Positions 14,284-16,114 of a stretch of 16,114 bases of DNA are shown here, piece by piece. This DNA comes from Bacillota bacterium. Its GTDB lineage: Bacteria; Bacillota; Bacilli; Paenibacillales; Paenibacillaceae. Both the position numbers and the translations under genes were made by a program. Under the pieces are notes generated by a model. It had not been told where the DNA came from. It did no database searches and was given only the letters and a program-made list of their open reading frames with translations. The number at the start of each line of letters is the position of its first letter. The stretch's first letter is position 1. The DNA lies in NCBI GenBank assembly GCA_023418755.1, contig JAEZZE010000181.1, positions 1 to 16,114 of the forward strand. Direction: 5' to 3'.

Positions 14284-14314
14284 TCCCGTAACGGTCTGGC
14301 GGACCGTTGCGGGA
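14284..14314. repeat. Palindromic repeat element, copy 1
   Basis: A 13-bp arm pair (14,284-14,296 and 14,302-14,314, one G-T pair) closes the loop TGGCG. No T-run follows, so it is not a normal terminator. A second, less perfect relative lies at 14,340-14,372: 25 of 33 positions agree when 14,289-14,321 is aligned with it. Such paired intergenic palindromes are the pattern of REP- or MITE-like elements; whether this one occurs elsewhere in the genome cannot be seen here. Confidence 0.55.
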
Positions 14315-14339
14315 GCGAATTAGAGTGTATGTCCGCCTC

Positions 14340-14372
14340 TAGCGGTCTAGGGGATCGTTACGCGAGCAAAAT
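14340..14372. repeat. Palindromic repeat element, diverged copy 2
   Basis: This 33-bp unit begins TAGCGGTCTAGG and ends GCGAGCAAAAT, and matches 14,289-14,321 at 25 of 33 positions. Its own arms pair less well than those of copy 1. The copies start 51 bp apart and are in the same orientation, at the switch from GC-rich operon to AT-rich gene. Confidence 0.5.
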
Positions 14373-14514
14373 CAAACGTTCTCCAATTCCCTCATGAATC
14401 GGTATTTTAGATTTTATCCGCGAATTTACTATAAAGAGTGGTGGTTGCTAGAATTTCGGAGTGTTGGGCTTGGAGGGAGGCGTTGTTTTGGAAGAAAATT
14501 GTCGGAACGTAGAG
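14373..14514. other. AT-richer spacer with no recognised feature
   Basis: Nothing in this part of the 496-bp gap between the secreted GH30 gene and the NTPase gene looks like a coding frame, terminator or tRNA. TGTCGGAA at about 14,500 resembles a Spo0A box only loosely and is not called. Confidence 0.4.
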
Positions 14515-14551
14515 TCTTTTTGTAGTCGTTCTACATAAATCGACAAAAAGA
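14515..14551. promoter_or_regulatory. Inverted repeat over the -35 region of the NTPase gene promoter
   Basis: TCTTTTTGT (14,515-14,523) and ACAAAAAGA (14,543-14,551) are exact 9-bp inverted arms. Inside them lies a second hairpin, GTAG-TCGTT-CTAC (14,523-14,535). The right arm covers the place where a -35 element would lie for the -10 at 14,568, so a bound protein would block or replace RNA polymerase contacts there. This makes it a candidate operator. Confidence 0.4.
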
Positions 14552-14564
14552 GTGTAGGGGATAT

Positions 14565-14573
14565 TGGTATACT
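14565..14573 (+). promoter_or_regulatory. Extended -10 promoter of the NTPase gene
   Basis: TG-G-TATACT is an extended -10 element with five of six -10 bases at consensus. No -35 is visible at the normal distance, which extended -10 promoters can tolerate. Transcription would start near 14,580 and give a leader of about 75 nt before ATG 14,655. Confidence 0.5.
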
Positions 14574-14654
14574 GGTCTCAATAGTCAAATATATCCTAAT
14601 AACTATGAATTATTTGGAGGTTTTATCTCGCCTTCATACAAGGGAGAATATAAG

Positions 14655-16114
14655 ATGTATGAGGATTATATCGGGCAGATTACCAATCAAACGCAGTTTT
14701 CTTATGCAATCTTGAGAAATTTAACAAGCAGCAATAGCGGTTCGGTTCCCGTTGTGGAATCGCCTGCAGGAACTGGAAAAACCACTCTTGCTAAAAAAGT
14801 GGTCGAGTTATGGAAAAGTCAAGATGAGAAAAACAGTTGCATTTTCATCAACTCTGACAAGTCGCACGGGTCTCCGAACGCCTATGGTCCTTTTATGAAT
14901 CTAATTATGGAAGAAATGTCAGATACGAAAGCAATTGTCGGCAATGTTTTATCCGAAAGCAGCAAGGATATTCCGCTTTTTGGAAATACAATTTCCTCAT
15001 TGCTCGCTAATCTTTTTAGCAAGAAGCAAATGATCAATCAATTTTCTGAGCAAGAGCTCGGCATAGTAAAAATGCTGGAACGTCTTGTGTCCAAAAAAAG
15101 AACTCTGGTGGTATTCGAGGATGTCAACGCTTGGAGTGAAGAATCGATTTCTTTAATGGTTTCCCTGGTAAACAACAGCTTCAAGAAAGCATTTATTCAG
15201 CAGTTATCTTTCTTGATTACGACCACAGCATTCGAAGGAACCGTCAAAAATATCGAAAAGCCAACTACACCTTATCGCTTAAACCCCATTGCAAAAGATG
15301 ACATTCCGAAAGTGATGGCTTATTTTAATCGTCAAACCGCAGGCACAATATCCGAAAACCAAATTAGTTCTTTGTTTCGTTTGACGGGGGGCAATCTAAA
15401 GCTATTGAAAGAGGTCAGTTCCAATGAATATTTGATCGATTCAAGCCTTGAGGAGAACGATCTTTACGAGGTCATTTCCAATCGAATCGCATCCGAGACC
15501 CCGGAGGCAAAAGATATTATTGAATTATTAAAAAAGGCCTCCGTAATTGGCTCTATTGCCAGAATCGTTTTACTTCGGGAGTTCTCAAAAAACGATTTCA
15601 GCAACTTTCGAAAAGTGCTTGATTACTCGGTTAAGTTGGAATTGTTGTTAGTCGAACATGATCAGGACGTAAAATTTGCCGATTCTATTATTTATCGTTC
15701 TGTTCTAAGCAGTTTAAAAGAAGATAAGGTAGAATACCATTTACTCTTAGAAAAATGCATAAATATTTTATATCCCTCCTCATACAAGCTGAGAGCAGCT
15801 CATCTGCTGAATGGCGGAAGCATGGAACAAGCAGCCATTTTATACATCATCCATATGATTCAATGTTATAGAGACCAAGGGAAAAAGCTTTTGGAGCCTG
15901 TTTTTTTGAACGGAACGTTGGCTGGGCACCCTTACTTGAAGTTCTACGAGGCTATGCTTAAAGGCTACGAGTTGTATTTTAACGGAAAATATGATGCGGC
16001 TAACGGATGGATTTTCGAACAAGACGAAGTCATCCCGGAGTTTATTTTCGAGATCGATTACCTAAAGGCCCTAATTTGTACAAATTGGCATTATGCAGAA
16101 AGTGACTTTGAAGA
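14655..16114 (+). CDS. STAND/AAA_16-like P-loop NTPase with helical-repeat-like tail (3' truncated)
   Basis: The frame is open from ATG 14,655 to the window end (486 full codons) with no stop; AGGGAGA (14,641-14,647) precedes the start by 7 nt. Walker A is S-P-A-G-T-G-K-T-T (36-44, Lys42) and Walker B is T-L-V-V-F-E-D (150-156). R-L-T-G-G-N-L-K-L-L-K (from about 242) matches the G-G-N-P-type sensor motif of STAND/AAA_16 ATPases. A winged-helix-like part follows (K-A-S-V-I-G-S-I-A-R, then V-K-F-A-D-S-I-I-Y-R-S-V-L), then helices resembling TPR repeats (about 385 on). This layout occurs in signal-transducing switch proteins, including LuxR-type regulators and some anti-phage proteins. No effector domain precedes the NTPase; one could lie past the window end. 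The gene is much more AT-rich than its neighbours (23 G+C of 60 at 15,001-15,060), which suggests a different origin. Confidence 0.8.
   Translation, partial: MYEDYIGQITNQTQFSYAILRNLTSSNSGSVPVVESPAGTGKTTLAKKVVELWKSQDEKNSCIFINSDKSHGSPNAYGPFMNLIMEEMSDTKAIVGNVLSESSKDIPLFGNTISSLLANLFSKKQMINQFSEQELGIVKMLERLVSKKRTLVVFEDVNAWSEESISLMVSLVNNSFKKAFIQQLSFLITTTAFEGTVKNIEKPTTPYRLNPIAKDDIPKVMAYFNRQTAGTISENQISSLFRLTGGNLKLLKEVSSNEYLIDSSLEENDLYEVISNRIASETPEAKDIIELLKKASVIGSIARIVLLREFSKNDFSNFRKVLDYSVKLELLLVEHDQDVKFADSIIYRSVLSSLKEDKVEYHLLLEKCINILYPSSYKLRAAHLLNGGSMEQAAILYIIHMIQCYRDQGKKLLEPVFLNGTLAGHPYLKFYEAMLKGYELYFNGKYDAANGWIFEQDEVIPEFIFEIDYLKALICTNWHYAESDFE

Noticed and set aside
14496..14505. Spo0A box before the NTPase gene
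   Set aside because: TGTCGGAA differs from the TGTCGAA core and lies well upstream of the -10 element; one imperfect 7-mer is not enough.
14605..14720. Short leader ORF before the NTPase gene, from ATG 14,605
   Set aside because: About 38 codons overlapping the NTPase start in another frame, without a Shine-Dalgarno before its ATG. Probably a chance frame.

Overview
The window looks like a chromosomal piece of a fairly GC-rich member of the Paenibacillaceae (Paenibacillus/Cohnella type). The signs are strong Gram-positive ribosome-binding sites, carbohydrate ABC transporter modules with LplB/YtcP-type permeases and a lipoprotein binding protein, and a membrane-embedded AraC-type regulator of the kind common in that family. 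This assignment is inferred from gene style, not from a marker gene. Almost everything from the left edge to about 14,220 is glycan uptake and degradation, all on the + strand.

Left block (1-4007): the end of a sugar ABC permease, followed by three tandem GH76 (alpha-1,6-mannanase family) paralogues. The first has an N-terminal membrane segment; the second and third have no export signal. The third starts inside the stop codon of the second. A strong intrinsic terminator (3959-4007) closes the block. A second terminator (4205-4230) follows about 200 nt later, leaving a gene-free segment between them that could be a small RNA unit.

Central block (about 4231-14,223): a cytoplasmic GH30 hydrolase, a two-membrane-segment AraC-family regulator, two ABC permeases, a solute-binding lipoprotein and a secreted multidomain GH30 hydrolase with two C-terminal carbohydrate-binding-like domains, ended by a terminator (14,180-14,223). 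The spacings suggest one operon. The likely logic is as follows. The secreted GH30 cuts a beta-glucan outside, and the lipoprotein and permeases import the oligosaccharides. They would use an ATPase encoded elsewhere, since none is seen here. The cytoplasmic GH30 finishes hydrolysis, and the membrane AraC protein senses the substrate outside and acts on DNA inside. GH76 plus GH30 together would suit alpha-1,6-mannan and beta-1,6-glucan, two fungal wall polymers; this is inference.

Right edge (14,224-16,114): base composition turns AT-rich. Two related palindromic repeats (14,284-14,372) and an inverted repeat over an extended -10 promoter precede a long gene that runs off the window. It encodes a STAND/AAA_16-like P-loop NTPase with a Walker A, a Walker B, a winged-helix-like segment and a helical-repeat-like tail. 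It looks like an accessory gene unrelated to the sugar cluster and is the best candidate here for something not yet described, but its C-terminus and partners lie outside the window.
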